NCBI GenBank assembly: GCA_019057865.1
Contig: JAHLWP010000014.1
Location: 23,462-87,461 of the forward strand
Length of the DNA: 64,000 nt
Origin: Promethearchaeota archaeon
Lineage (GTDB): Archaea; Asgardarchaeota; Lokiarchaeia; Sigyniarchaeales; SOKP01
Direction of reading: 5' to 3'
Part shown: in pieces, positions 45,537 through 54,928 of the stretch
How the letters are laid out: the number at the start of each line of letters is the position of its first letter
Position numbering within the stretch: the first letter of the stretch is position 1
The notes under the pieces: model-generated
What the model was told of the DNA's origin: nothing
Database searches by the model: none
The model's input: the letters and a program-made list of their open reading frames with translations, nothing else
Position numbers and translations under genes: made by a program

Positions 45537-48500
45537 TTTCAATCTTCTATTTGAAGCTAATTTCTTTGCGACAAAGGAGTTGGTAAAAATTTCAACAATT
45601 TATAAAATCAAATTTCAATCTTCTATTTGAAGCTAATTTCTTTGTGACCAAAATCTTGCACGTTTAACTATATTGCCTTGAATGAATTTCAATCTTCTAT
45701 TTGAAGCTAATTTCTTTGCAACATAAAATGCTTATTAAAGCTTGTGAAAATTGTTATTATATTTCAATCTTCTATTTGAAGCTAAATTCTTTGCGACATG
45801 ATTATGGACATCTATAAAATGTATAATGCTAATGCGTTTCAATCTTCTATTTGAAGTTAATTTCTTTGCGACATATAATATCATCTGATTCTGAAAAGGG
45901 GGTTAGAAAAGATTTCAATCTTCTATTTGAAGCTAATTTCTTTGCGACTATGATGATACTTTATTAGTTAGTTTAAGAATTGCTTTGTTTCAATCTTCTA
46001 TTTCAAGCTAATTTCTTTGCGACCCTAGTATTGAATGATTTAAACCATAATCTAAATCTTAATTTCAATCTTCTATTTGAAGCTAATTTCTTTGCGACCT
46101 TAAAAGATTAATTTACTTCCACGATACCACAGAATTTCAATCTTCTATCTGAAGCTAATCTCTTTGCGACGAATATCATACTCCGATTAACAAGTTGATA
46201 CAAGTATTTCAATCTTCTATTTGAAGCTAATTTCTTTGCGACTTTTACCTTTACAAATGGAACAGGAGATACAATAGGATTTCAATCTTCTATTTGAAGC
46301 TAATTTCTTTGCGACCTGTAAGTCTATTAGTAATTGGAATCGTATTACCTCTCGGTCTATTTCAATCTTCTATTTGAAGCTAATTTCTTTGCCACTTGGA
46401 ACTGCGGAAGAGATAGCATATGCTTACGAGAAATTTCAATCTTCTATTTGAAGCTAATTTCTTTGCGACAGGCGGAATTTTATATAAAGGCGATGTAGCA
46501 GAGCCTTAATTTCAATCTTCTATTTGAAGCTAATTTCTTTGCGACTCTTATTATATATAATATAATAAGCTAATTACTAATATTTATTTTTTTATCGCGA
46601 ATATAAAAGTACCATATGTAAAGAAGTATATGTCTAAATATACATTGAATAGGTTTCAATCTTCTATTTGAAGCTAATTTCTTTGCGACTGAACTTATCG
46701 AAAACACCTAAAGATTTAGCGAAACAATTTCAATCTTCTATTTGAAGCTAATTTCTTTGCGACATAACGTAACAAACATATTCAAACGTATTGCAAGATA
46801 TTGATTTCAATCTTTTATTTGAAGCTAATTTCTTTGTGACCAAAATCTTGCACGTTTAACTATATTGCCTTGAATGAATTTCAATCTTCTATTTGAAGCT
46901 AATTTCTTTGCGACATGGAAAAATCATGATACACAAACTTTCAAATTAGTATTTCATTCTTCTATTTGAAGCTAATTTCTTTGCGACACCAGAGTTTTAT
47001 GAGAGATTTCATCAAATTTCGAAATTTCAATCTTCTATTTGAAGCTAATTTCTTTTCGACTGCTCCTGGACCTGCATGTGATAATTGCCATGAATTAATA
47101 TTTCAATCTTCTATTTGAAGCTAATTTCTTTGCGACTGTTTTACCACTTGGATTAGGATATTTGGCTATAGCATTTCAATCTTCTATTTGAAGCTAATTT
47201 CTTTGCGACTACAATGCATTCTTATCGTGGATTATTCATGTGTATTTGCATTTCAATCTTTTATTTGAAGCTAATTTCTTTGCGACAAATGAATCGGTTG
47301 ATTATATATTTTGTGGTCATCTAATATTTCAATCTTCTATTTGAAGCTATTTTCTATGTATCTTGGAGACTTACTTGCTCAGAATGAATTTATCATTAAG
47401 TTTCAATCTTCTATTTGAAGCTAATTTCTTTGCGACATTAATATTTATAAGAACTCATTATGATGCATCCCATAAATTTCAATCTTCTATTTGAAGCTAA
47501 TTTCTTTGTGACGAATAATAATCTTTCATCCATGGCGGGGGAAACCTATTTTAAAATTTCAATCTTCTATTTGAAGCTAATTTCTTTGCGATTTAGCTTT
47601 AAAACGCAATCCTTACTGGTATAATAATGTGTTTCAATCTTCTATTTGAAGCTAATTTCTTTGCGATTATTAAAAAAGCATTTGGGATAAAGAAGCCTAC
47701 GGGCGGTTTCAATCTTCTATTTGAAGCTAATTTCTTTGCGATAATGTTATCAGGAAAATATGGCCTCTTAGATTCAAAGTTTCAATCTTCTATTTGAAGC
47801 TAATTTCTTTGCGATCACATGAAAAAAATAAGAGAAGCTTTAGTTCAAGATAGTTTCAATCTTCTATTTGAAGCTAATTTGGTTGCGACATTAGGAACTA
47901 AAGGAAATGCTTATGTAGTCTTTAAGAAATTTCAATCTTCTATTTGAAGCTAATTTCTTTGCGGCTGTCTTAAATCTGGTAAAACAGAGGAGGAATGTAA
48001 GATATTTCAATCTTCTATTTGAAGCTAATTTCTTTGCGACCTCATTCAAAAGTATTTATAGAAAAACCTAAATATTGTTTCAATCTTCTATTTGAAGCTA
48101 ATTTCTTTGCGACACCAGAAGCATATATATATTCACCAAGAGAAATGATATTTCAATCTTCTATTTGAAGCTAATTTCTTTGCGACGTTAATTTCTGCAA
48201 ATCAACATAGGGGAGACTTCAGTTTATTTCAATCTTCTATTTGAAGCTAATTTCTTTGCGACGACTGATGGATTCGGTACATTTCCCAGAGTTATTAAGT
48301 CATTTCAATCTTCTATTTGAAGCTAATTTCTTTGCGACTATCATAGGTTTTAATGGAGATATACGCAAACAAGATGGGTTTCAATCTTCTATTTGAAGCT
48401 ATTTTCTATGTATCATTATTCATGGGACAACGATTATATGGTTGGCTGGAATCGAGAGTTTCAATCTTCTATTTGAAGCTAATTTCTTTGCGACACAAAA

Positions 48501-48874
48501 TGTCACATAAAAAATATTCTATGTCTATAACATTTCAATCTTCTATTTGAAGCTAATTTCTTTGCGACAAAGATCCAATGATTTCTACTGATATTTTAAA
48601 TGTTCAGTTGTTTCAATCTTCTATTTGAAGCTAATTTCTTTGCCACTAATGACTGTCGGAGTAAGAGATATTGTTATGGTCGCTGTATTTCAATCTTCTA
48701 TTTGAAGCTAATTTCTTTGCCACAAGATTATCTGTATTTATTTTACACGATTTTGATTTAAGATTTCAATCTTCTATTTGAAGCTAATTTCTTTGCGACG
48801 AGTTTGAACCTCATACCGAAATGAATGAAGCATACGAATTTCAATCTTCTATTTGAAGCTAATTTCTTTGCGAC
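45537..48874 (-). CRISPR. CRISPR array 1, 44 repeats (14 + 30)
   Basis: The 36-bp repeat on the plus strand begins TTTCAATCTTCTATTTGAAG and ends CTTTGCGAC; read on the minus strand it ends ATTGAAA, the usual 3' end of type I/III repeats. Counting by eye gives 44 copies with spacers of ~35-44 bp. The repeats most degenerate as a group lie at the left end (GTGAC, GCAAC, CTAAATT, GAAGTTAA variants). The right flank is conserved with array 2, so the leader is on the right and transcription runs leftward. After the 14th repeat a 108-bp non-repeat stretch interrupts the array. One spacer occurs twice. No cas gene adjoins it. Confidence 0.98.
46546..46653. other. leader-like relic inside CRISPR array 1
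   Basis: The 108 bp after repeat 14 begin TCTTATTATATATAATATAATAAG. This resembles the first bases of both array leaders (TCTAGTTACTATATAATATAA and TTATATTACTATATAATATAA), although the rest has diverged. It is too long for a spacer. The simplest reading is that repeats 1-14 were once a separate array whose leader decayed when a second array was joined to it. Confidence 0.6.
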
Positions 48875-49001
48875 TCTAGTTACTATATAATATAAAAAGA
48901 AAGTATATTTAATTTTTGTTAACTTAATAAAAATTTCATATTAAAACAAAAAATTTTCTTTATTTTTGTTGTAATCTTCTCTCTTTTTGATTTATTTCTT
49001 C
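48875..49001 (-). promoter_or_regulatory. CRISPR leader of array 1
   Basis: This AT-rich flank, with TTTTTGTTAACTTAATAAAAATTTC in its core, is nearly identical to the right flank of array 2 (63828 onwards) up to GATTTATTTCTTC. Shared leaders mark the integration end and the promoter of crRNA precursors. The array 2 copy has 41 extra bp relative to this one. Confidence 0.8.
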
Positions 49002-49661
49002 CAAACTTTAATAACAAAAAAGTTATTTTTTATGATCCCTAATCGAGCATTGAACAATTTGCAATTTATTTAAAAAGAAGCTCGACGAAATTTGGTTCGA
49101 GGAAAACGCTAAAAAACTTTTTTATTTTTCCGTATTTAACGATAAAGTGGTCTAATTTTGATTAAATTAAAGATTTTCTGATTTTTTTTAGGATACCCAC
49201 TTAATCGAAAGACCTTAAAAATCCAACAATTTTATGTGATCAAATTAACTTTTTCTTGAAAAAAAAGATGTTTGTAGAAATTTAATTTATTAAAAAAATT
49301 CATCTCTACAAAAATGTAAAAAAATTTGGATCGATGGTCGAAATTATTTAAATAGTTTAAATGTATTTTTGTCGAAGTTTTTGTTCAACGAATTTTTTAA
49401 AAATTTAGGAGATTAAAGTCCTAATAAAAAGGGTAAGATTTTACTCTTAGAGACGAAAAAATAGAATTTGGTATAGTATTACAAAATGGAGTTATTCAAA
49501 AAACTAATATACAATTTAAAAGGAGTTAGGTGTAAATAAATCAAAGATCAAAAATCTAAATAATAAATTTAATAAATTGGAAAACCTCTTTATATAAATT
49601 ATCAAAAATAAATGTAAAATTTTTAATATCATTATGGTAATGAGTATTTTTTTGCTGTAAA
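49002..49661. other. 660-bp AT-rich gap beyond the array 1 leader
   Basis: No ORF of note, repeat or RNA gene can be seen. It contains runs of A/T and two TTAAAT-type TATA-like boxes (for example around 49347-49360, ATTATTTAAATAGTTTAAAT) that could serve the leader promoter, but no start of transcription can be placed. The left part may still belong to the leader. Confidence 0.4.
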
Positions 49662-50498
49662 TTATAATTTTAAAATAAAGCTTAAAATTTTGTTGTTAAT
49701 ATCGTTAAAGAGATTCTCTAATGATGTTTTTGAGTTTAAAAGCAAGTCCAATAAATTTTTCAAATGGATTCTTAATTTTTTTACGAGTTGATCTAATACT
49801 TCACTGTATAAGTTTTCAATTTTTTCTTTAGATACGGGTTCAAATCCATGAGCGATAAGGGAGCTATTTCTTAAATCACCTAAACATTTTATACTCGTTT
49901 TATCCCCATATATTTTCTCTCTTTCCGCTTCCTTTAAATCATCATAACAATATTTATTAATTTTATCTAAAATATCTAAAATATTTCTAATTTGAAATAC
50001 ATCTTTGTTTTGCTTCTTTAGATCGTCTAATTTTAGCTTAGCGATGTAAAATAATATCGTACGATTTAAAATGGTAGGATTGATATTTAAAGGATCTTTT
50101 TTAAAAGTTATATTCTGTAAAGAATTCCATAAGGTAAGTTCGTTATCTTCTAAATATTTTATTAAAGCGGGATGATTTTTTTTATTGGTTAAACTTCCCT
50201 TAATATTATCTTTAAAAAAATAATTATTAATCTCAAAAAGGATGGCTTCTTCTAATCTAAACAAGAGCGCCACTAATACCAAATAATTTTGATTTTTATG
50301 ACAGATTTCGATTTTCCAAAAGATTTCTTTTATCAAATTTAAAGGATTAGATAATTGATTTAAGTTTAGAGGTTGATATTTTATATAATCTGAACTTGGA
50401 ATTGAATTTAAGAAACTTCTTAAATATTTATGAGCAATTTCAAAATCAAAATTTTTCCTATGATGGGCATATTTTAAAAGAGAAATTAATGAATCTTT
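49662..50498 (-). pseudogene. HEPN ribonuclease part of a Csm6/Csx1 (Cas02710-like) effector, CARF half missing
   Basis: The track lists 224 aa from a TTG at 50336, but the same frame stays open back to a TAG at 50499-50501. The extra ~54 residues (AHHRKNFDFEIAHKYLRSFL..) look like the linker helices of these effectors. The C-terminal domain has LRNSSLIAHGFEP, an R-x6-H HEPN active-site motif like that of cOA-activated type III CRISPR RNases. No start codon exists in the open stretch before 50336, and the N-terminal CARF domain is absent. It is probably a 5'-truncated gene; translation from the TTG as a lone HEPN protein is possible. A CARF protein is encoded 0.3 kb away on the other strand. 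Confidence 0.65.
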
Positions 50499-50764
50499 CT
50501 ATTTTTGAATTTATAATAAGTTCGGATAATCTTGCTAAATATTTAGAGCTTATTTTAAATCATGTAATTTTTTATAATAAAAAAGTGATTACTGAAAAAA
50601 TATTAAATTCAGATTCTTTAATCATCGATTATAAATTTAATAAAATCTTATTTAATTATATTCCAAAAGAATCAACAGAATTTGAATTTTTAAGTCTCTT
50701 ATTAAAAAAAGGATTATTAAATTTGAGTAGAAAGGATAAAAATTCAAGAAAATATTATGAGTAA
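50489..50764 (+). CDS. hypothetical small protein before the CARF gene
   Basis: The track begins at TTG 50396, but the first ~100 bp would be antisense to the HEPN remnant; ATG 50489 gives 91 residues (MNLSIFEFIISSDNLAKYLEL...). It is helical and ends in a basic tail (SRKDKNSRKYYE). The end 'FLSLLLKKGLLNLSRKDKNSRKYYE' could be the wing of a winged helix. It stands 49 bp upstream of the APE2256-type CARF gene on the same strand and may be co-transcribed. No family is recognised. Confidence 0.55.
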   Translation: MNLSIFEFIISSDNLAKYLELILNHVIFYNKKVITEKILNSDSLIIDYKFNKILFNYIPKESTEFEFLSLLLKKGLLNLSRKDKNSRKYYE

Positions 50765-50813
50765 TATTGTAAAATGATTTTTTTTATCAATAATTATAGG
50801 TGGTGTTTAAGAA

Positions 50814-51638
50814 ATGAAAGATAGTATAAAGAAAGAAAAACCACAATTTCATATTATAACTTGCGGTACATCTATATTAAGCAATTATAATTATAACCGT
50901 TCTGAAGAATCTAAAATCAATCTAGACTTTATCAAATCCTTAGACGATTCTAAACACGATTGGTTAGAAATAATAAATAAATTTTTTGAATTTCTAAAAC
51001 AAAATCCTGAGCGAAATTCTGCCGAAATTAATAGTTTAAGCTATTTTTTAAAAGAAGGTAAAGTAAAGAAGATCTACCTTATATGTACTGATACTAACGC
51101 AGGAAAATTATGTGCAAATACTTTACAAAAATATTTTCGCAATGAATTGAAAATATCTGATATAAATTTTAAAGAAGCAAGAGGATTTGGAACAGAAGAT
51201 TTTGAAAAAGGTCTATTAGAAATTAGAGATACCATATTAAGATTAATAAGAAAGCATGAAAATTCACATGAAATTTATTTAAATGCAACGGGAGGGTTTA
51301 AGCCAGAATCTGCTATGATGGTGTTGTTAGGCTCACTATATCAACTTCCTGTGTATTATCTCTATGAAACATCGCGAAAACTAGTAATGATTCCTCCTTT
51401 TCCGCTATTATATATAGAAGAGATATATATTGAGATTTTACAAAAATTAATAGATAAACCAGGTGGAATTCGTATAAATCGCGAAGTAAAGAAATTTGAA
51501 GAGGTGTATGGTGGAAAATTAAAATATTTAGAAAAAGTTGGAGCGATTGGAATAAGAAAGCGGGAAAATAGTTCGAAATCTTATTTCATAAGATCAAGCG
51601 GAAGATTTTTATACGATTTTAAAACTAAAACAAAATAA
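50814..51638 (+). CDS. APE2256-type CARF protein with wHTH (possible ring nuclease)
   Basis: A 274-residue protein of the CRISPR-associated APE2256 (Cas_APE2256) group. The CARF core has ITCGTSILSN near the N-terminus, 'VKKIYLICTDTNAGKLCANTL', and the ligand-loop sequence LNATGGFKPES (residues ~161-171). From about residue 215 a winged helix follows ('NREVKKFEEVYGGKLKYLEKVGAIGIR'). This CARF-wHTH layout matches Crn1-type ring nucleases, which degrade cyclic oligoadenylate and switch off type III CRISPR signalling, and also some sensors. AGGTGG lies before its ATG. It lies between the CRISPR array and a transposase remnant. Whether it cleaves or only binds cOA cannot be read. Confidence 0.8.
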   Translation: MKDSIKKEKPQFHIITCGTSILSNYNYNRSEESKINLDFIKSLDDSKHDWLEIINKFFEFLKQNPERNSAEINSLSYFLKEGKVKKIYLICTDTNAGKLCANTLQKYFRNELKISDINFKEARGFGTEDFEKGLLEIRDTILRLIRKHENSHEIYLNATGGFKPESAMMVLLGSLYQLPVYYLYETSRKLVMIPPFPLLYIEEIYIEILQKLIDKPGGIRINREVKKFEEVYGGKLKYLEKVGAIGIRKRENSSKSYFIRSSGRFLYDFKTKTK

Positions 51639-51687
51639 TTTTTGGTTAATTTTTCAAATGAATGATAAATTAAAAATTAACCGCTTT

Positions 51688-52835
51688 TTATTTTAGCTCA
51701 AGAGTACACCCCCGATTCATTAAACGAGCTAATTCTGGAGAAATTAAATCCTTTATTATAAAATCACCGCGTATATTCCTCTCTAATTGTATTTGATATA
51801 GGAGTTCGTGCTCGTTTCTGATAATTACAAACGCACGTATCTTTTTTTCGACTGATGATTCCGTCTTGGGCCCGCAGAACTTCAATAACGATTGAATCAC
51901 GCTATTTGAACCCTCTGCAACATTATTTTGGATCGTCTTGCGAAAAAATAGTCCAAAAAGCTCTTTTAATGTAACAACAATCTTAGGATCCATGTTTTTG
52001 CTGAATTTTATGGTCATTCTATAAGGATCGACTTTCATGTACCCTCGCTGGCCCTTATAGAACACTTTAAAGAGCCTTTGCATCCCACGTCTCTTATTCT
52101 TCACGGATTTCTTCTTTTTCTTTGATTTATTTTTTGAACCAAGGGGTCTTCCACGTTTTTTCGACGGTGGAGGGTTAGACGGCATCTTAGAGACGGTATA
52201 ATAGAATTCTCGCTTCCCTTTTTTCTTAAACACATCATTTTTTATCCCAATTTCAGAGGTTATTCGGTCGGTTTTTGTATAAGAATAATGCCTCGTCAGC
52301 ACCTTTTTGTAAGGTTTTTTATGTTTATGAATGACGTGCGTAATTTCTCGACCTAAATTTTTAGTCATTGTTTGGGTGGCACCCCAGCCATCCGAAATCA
52401 CGTCAGAGATTGGCTTTTCTGTATTTTGTTCGGCTTCATCAAAGACTTCTCGCAGGTCTTTTTCCTTTCTGGTCTTGGAAACCTTTAAACCTAAAATTTT
52501 ATGGGTTTTATATCCCGTAGCAACAATGATATAGATGGGAGTGCCCTCTATTTTTAAAAAATGTCTCGTCCATGCAGATTGCCCTGTTGGATTGCGGCAC
52601 CTTCACGAGCTTATCGAGCCCCTCTAACTTGTCAAGAGATTCTACAAAGACAGCACGCAATGCTGAAATTTGGGAGGGCGAGACCTTGTATTTTTTTGCA
52701 ATTGTCTTACTTTTTGCACCATCTTTAAGTAAGTCTTCATAAAGCCTCTCAAGTTTATTAAAGACTTGTTTTTTAAACTCGTAAGAGGTAGTCAGGATGA
52801 ACTGCTTGGGAGTTTTCTTGGTCGCCTGGATTTGT
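51688..52835 (-). pseudogene. transposase remnant (DDE type), frameshifted and 5'-truncated
   Basis: The track shows only the 3' part (237 aa from GTG 52401), ending with NNVAEGSNSVIQSLLKF and FVIIRNEHELL, typical of DDE transposases. Reading upstream on the minus strand, a different frame gives 'KSKTIAKKYKVSPSQISAL' (an HTH) and ICMDETF with the first catalytic Asp. The frames join through a +1 shift in the run TTTTTAAAAAA at 52551-52561, after which KIEGTPIYIIVATGY continues. The 5' part has no start codon and stops at the end of the adjacent nuclease gene. It is most likely a dead insertion sequence; programmed frameshifting at the homopolymer is a minor alternative. Confidence 0.75.
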
Positions 52836-52845
52836 TTCTTCTATT

Positions 52846-53811
52846 CTAGTCATTGATAAATTTCATTAAGTTAACTTGATATTTTACTTTCTTATTCCTA
52901 CATAGGCTTTTAAAATTACAATATTCACAAGATTCTGACGTATAAGCCATTTTAAATTGATTTATATCAAATTCATGGTATTTCTTATTATTTATTAGCT
53001 TACCCATATCTTTTGAAGAAATATTGATATAATCTTTAATATTACAGACATCTGAAGAAGTGAGTTTATAGTTTCTTTGAAAGTTTTTTAAGAGTTGATA
53101 TTCAATTAATCTTATTTCTGTTGGATCATCAATAGGTTTCTGGAAAGGATCAGTTGATATACTTTCTGTTAGAGCAATAGCGTAAATTCCCAGTTGCATC
53201 CGTGCATTCTCTTTTCTAAAAAAATAGACTTTCCAATCAATGATCATAGGTGGTTCATCCCTGAAATAAACGATTAAATCTGGGCGGCTAATGATATTAA
53301 ACTCTTGGAATTTATAATTGAGATTCTTTTGAGCAACTAAGACTATGTTGGAGTCTAAAAGGATTTTCATAAGCTCTGATTGGAGTAAATTTTTTAATGA
53401 TATTATTACTTGTTCCTTTATTTTTTCAACAGAGTCATTATCTAATCCCTCTGAGTTCTCTATTTCGCGTAGAGCGCAATAACTGTCACCGGCCTTCTTC
53501 TTAGTTAGCTTGGGGTCTCTATATTTCCTTAGTTTTGCGAATTCTAATTGCTTTTTCATTAACTCAGAAACAAAAGTCTCAATTTTATCAAAGGGAGGAA
53601 CATTGCTTTTATTAAATTCAGGAACCAAAAGATTTTCGATAACTTGGTCGACAATTTTCCCTCTCCAAGTATGAATGCTTCCTAATTGTTTTAAGATATA
53701 GGCTTCAAATCTATCTTTATCTTTACTATTTTTTCTTGCCATAATTTCGTAATAAAACCATTTTCTTTGGCATTTCGAAAAAATTTTAGCTTTAGATATA
53801 GACCAGTTCAT
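52846..53811 (-). CDS. PD-(D/E)XK nuclease, Cas4/RecB-like with Fe-S-type cysteines
   Basis: A 321-residue nuclease. It starts 'NWSISKAKIFSKCQRKWFYYE', with the first cysteine as in Cas4/AddB nucleases. The active site is RPDLIVYF....PMIIDWKV (Asp and Asp-x-Lys) followed by QLGIYAIAL. The C-terminus has ESCEYCNFKSLC, giving C-x2-C-x5-C, so four cysteines could hold a [4Fe-4S] cluster. Cas4 proteins trim prespacers in CRISPR adaptation, but RecB-like relatives also serve DNA repair. Located between the arrays without cas1/cas2, its role in CRISPR is uncertain. The middle insert makes it longer than ordinary Cas4 (~200 aa). Its stop abuts the transposase remnant. Confidence 0.8.
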   Translation of the reverse strand: MNWSISKAKIFSKCQRKWFYYEIMARKNSKDKDRFEAYILKQLGSIHTWRGKIVDQVIENLLVPEFNKSNVPPFDKIETFVSELMKKQLEFAKLRKYRDPKLTKKKAGDSYCALREIENSEGLDNDSVEKIKEQVIISLKNLLQSELMKILLDSNIVLVAQKNLNYKFQEFNIISRPDLIVYFRDEPPMIIDWKVYFFRKENARMQLGIYAIALTESISTDPFQKPIDDPTEIRLIEYQLLKNFQRNYKLTSSDVCNIKDYINISSKDMGKLINNKKYHEFDINQFKMAYTSESCEYCNFKSLCRNKKVKYQVNLMKFIND

Positions 53812-53910
53812 TTACGCTCTCTCTTCGATTAAATTCTATAAATTTAGTTCTATCCTACATTTTTCTTTATATGAATTTGTATTTATTTTAATCTCATTTA
53901 AGGATATATG

Positions 53911-54897
53911 TTAATCTTTTAATTGCTCACGGCAGTTTATGGCGAATTGTTCGCATTCCTCCTCCTTCCATTTCGGGTGAAGATAGGTTTGCGTTAGAGA
54001 GGGGATTGGGATATATCTCTGTTTAATGATATGAGCACCCCAATTCTTAATGAGTGCCCTCCTTTTTTCTACCTCCTCAAAAGAATCCTCGAAGTTATAA
54101 AGTACAAACACGCCAATTTTCTTGCGCTGATATCCTGCTTCTTCGAAATACCTTATTGCTCTCTCGCAAGCCTCCTCTTCGTCTGCCCTGTCAAATGAAA
54201 TACGTATATCTCGAAAATTAGCTTCAAACATTAATTTAGCTATCTCCTGCGTGACTAAAGCCGCGTCCACCCCAGATAAACAGTAAGAAGCCTTCACCTT
54301 AGCCTCAATTAGTTCTGTAAGGATATTTTCGATGTACGGATTGCTGAGGAGGTTATTATCCAAGAATGAAACATTGGGTTTTACTATCTCGCTCTTAATA
54401 CTCCACTTCGGTTCGAATTTGGGTTCTAACTTATGAACATGGCAAAAAGAACACTTTCGTATGCACCCCCTGCTCGCGTGGATCACACAAAACTTACAAT
54501 CTTGTATTAAATCATAAGCAGGGATGAGTGATTCCGCTTCTTCCATCAACCCAACGTGAACTTCGTCACAACCATTCTTCTTGCAATGCTCCGGCATTAT
54601 AGAAGCATACACACCACCAACCACGACTTTCGAATCTGGGTAAAGCGTCTTGTATGTTCTCACGGAGTCCCAAACAGGCTGCCACCAATAGGTAAAGAGA
54701 GATATAATTAGCATCAGATCAGGTTTCTTCAAAGTTAGACCATCCCCCCTTACAAGTTCCACGGTGGCTCCCATTTTGCGGTACAGAGATCCCAACTTGA
54801 GAAGTCCTATAGGCAAGTATCTCTCTTTCATATAATTTTCCCAGTTCTTGGCTCGAACCTTGTAATTCCAGTTAGGCTCGACTAGAGAGACGTGCAA
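53911..54897 (-). CDS. radical SAM protein with B12-binding-like N-domain
   Basis: A 328-residue protein. The N-terminal ~110 residues resemble a cobalamin-binding Rossmann domain ('MHVSLVEPNW', 'PDLMLIISLFTYWWQP', 'SKVVVGGVYASIMPEHC'). The radical SAM cluster is SRGCIRKCSFC (C-x3-C-x2-C, residues ~143-153), followed by VSFLDNNLLSNP. The start is a TTG preceded by GTGAT. The reaction is unknown; relatives methylate or otherwise modify biomolecules. The gene is visibly richer in G and C (codons such as ACC, CCC, CTC) than its neighbours, which suggests recent transfer. It sits in the CRISPR-proximal accessory region. Confidence 0.8.
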   Translation of the reverse strand: MHVSLVEPNWNYKVRAKNWENYMKERYLPIGLLKLGSLYRKMGATVELVRGDGLTLKKPDLMLIISLFTYWWQPVWDSVRTYKTLYPDSKVVVGGVYASIMPEHCKKNGCDEVHVGLMEEAESLIPAYDLIQDCKFCVIHASRGCIRKCSFCHVHKLEPKFEPKWSIKSEIVKPNVSFLDNNLLSNPYIENILTELIEAKVKASYCLSGVDAALVTQEIAKLMFEANFRDIRISFDRADEEEACERAIRYFEEAGYQRKKIGVFVLYNFEDSFEEVEKRRALIKNWGAHIIKQRYIPIPSLTQTYLHPKWKEEECEQFAINCREQLKD

Positions 54898-54928
54898 GTT
54901 TCAATCACTACTAATATAAAATTACCTA

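Noticed and set aside
48353-48550. 65-aa plus-strand ORF
   Set aside because: It lies inside CRISPR array 1 and is composed of repeat and spacer sequence.
54898-54907. Possible lone CRISPR repeat start (GTTTCAATCA) upstream of the radical SAM gene
   Set aside because: Only about eight bases agree with the repeat; the rest does not, so chance is sufficient.
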